From: Desulfoplanes sp.
GTDB lineage: Bacteria > Desulfobacterota > Desulfovibrionia > Desulfovibrionales > Desulfomicrobiaceae
Assembly: GCA_028708105.1 (NCBI GenBank)
Contig: JAQVZR010000140.1
Location: 1-5,821 of the forward strand
DNA: 5,821 bases
Direction: 5' to 3'
Both the position numbers and the translations under genes were made by a program. The notes beneath the pieces were generated by a model. The model searched no databases. It had not been told where the DNA came from and saw only the letters and a program-made list of their open reading frames with translations. Of this stretch, positions 5,270 through 5,821 are shown piece by piece; position 1 is the stretch's first letter; each line of letters begins with the position of its first letter.

Positions 5270-5821
5270 TTACTCCCGAGAACCGACTTGCACGTTTTGG
5301 GGCTGAACAAACACGTTCCCGGAAACACTGCGCAACCCGGAAAAATACAAACGCGTTTCAGATGCAACAACTCCGCTCAGGCCGATAAGACCGATGAGAT
5401 TGGGCACGGCCATAAGTCCATTAACGATATCAGCTAGTGTCCATATCAGACCGAGTTCCAGGTATGACCCCACCGCAACCAGGGCAATATAAATCATTTT
5501 ATAAGGAATGATTCCCTTAATGCCGAACAGGTATTCCGTACACCGCTCACCATAATAATTCCAACCAAGGATTGTCGTGAATGCGAAAAAAATCAGTCCT
5601 GTCGTGACCACGTACTGCCCTATGCTGGAATGCAGTCCCAGAGTGTAGGCCGAATTGGTCATGGCTGCCCCGTCAAGTCCCTGGGTGCTCCAGACACCGG
5701 TCATGACAACCACGATGCCAGTCATGGTACAGATTATGATGGAATCCAAAAAAGTTCCGGTCATGGAAATGAGTCCCTGACGGACGCACGAGTCTGTTTT
5801 GGCCGCAGCCGCAGCAATGGG
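5270..5821 (-). CDS. AGCS-family alanine/glycine:cation symporter, C-terminal part (cut by window edge)
   Basis: This is the last 183 residues of an integral-membrane sodium (or proton)-coupled amino acid symporter, probably taking up alanine and/or glycine. The frame is open to the window edge, so the true start lies outside. The first visible residues, PIAAAAAKTDSCVRQGLI, belong to the GSAPIAAAAAKT signature of the family, followed by MTGTFLD and a hydrophobic helix. GWNYYGERCTEYLFG is a second strong AGCS signature. About four hydrophobic segments follow one another, ending in a short polar tail. The family is usually about 450-500 residues, so roughly 40% is seen. The substrate cannot be told from this part. 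A terminator 47 nt after the stop indicates its transcription unit ends here, so it is probably not functionally tied to the frd-fum operon. Confidence 0.92.
   Translation of the reverse strand, partial: PIAAAAAKTDSCVRQGLISMTGTFLDSIIICTMTGIVVVMTGVWSTQGLDGAAMTNSAYTLGLHSSIGQYVVTTGLIFFAFTTILGWNYYGERCTEYLFGIKGIIPYKMIYIALVAVGSYLELGLIWTLADIVNGLMAVPNLIGLIGLSGVVASETRLYFSGLRSVSGNVFVQPQNVQVGSRE

Noticed and set aside
5153..5437. Plus-strand frame of 94 codons
   Set aside because: It runs through the terminator's A and T tracts and antisense to the symporter; the lysine-rich stretches simply translate these A runs.

Overview
The window holds a dicarboxylate-metabolism cluster from what is most likely an anaerobic, sulfate-reducing bacterium of the Desulfovibrionales type. 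That placement is an inference. It rests on a Wolinella/Desulfovibrio-style quinol:fumarate reductase (FrdC with five membrane helices and four haem-ligand histidines, gene order C-A-B) followed directly by an oxygen-sensitive, two-subunit class I fumarase, with GC content near 50% by eye. All supported genes are on the minus strand, so transcription runs from high to low coordinates.

Layout in the direction of transcription. At 5821-5270 is the C-terminal part of an alanine/glycine:cation symporter (AGCS family), running in from outside the window and followed by a strong intrinsic terminator (5189-5223). The spacer at 4992-5188 contains a 19-bp-period tandem repeat with palindromic cores (5110-5145). 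A small acidic protein of unknown function follows (4991-4644). Between its stop and frdC lies a 331-base gap without a credible gene. It contains a long, rod-like RNA fold (4627-4461) whose imperfect pairs become G-U wobbles only on the minus strand, then a possible -10 element, a small dyad and the frdC ribosome binding site. The tightly packed genes frdC (4312-3662), frdA (3647-1812) and frdB (1808-1059) follow, then a short hairpin and fumA (1009-173) overlapping fumB (173-1, cut by the window edge).

How the genes fit together. Fumarase interconverts malate and fumarate, and the membrane FrdCAB complex interconverts fumarate and succinate using the menaquinone pool. Together they form the malate-fumarate-succinate branch used for fumarate respiration or disproportionation, or, in reverse, for succinate oxidation. 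All active-site, flavin, Fe-S and haem ligands I could check are present.

The points most worth a second look are the structured RNA candidate upstream of frdC, with a competing alternative helix and a segment complementary to the frdC Shine-Dalgarno; the alanine in FrdC at the position of the Wolinella E-pathway glutamate; and the tandem operator-like repeats upstream of the hypothetical gene. I see no mobile element, CRISPR array, tRNA or rRNA.
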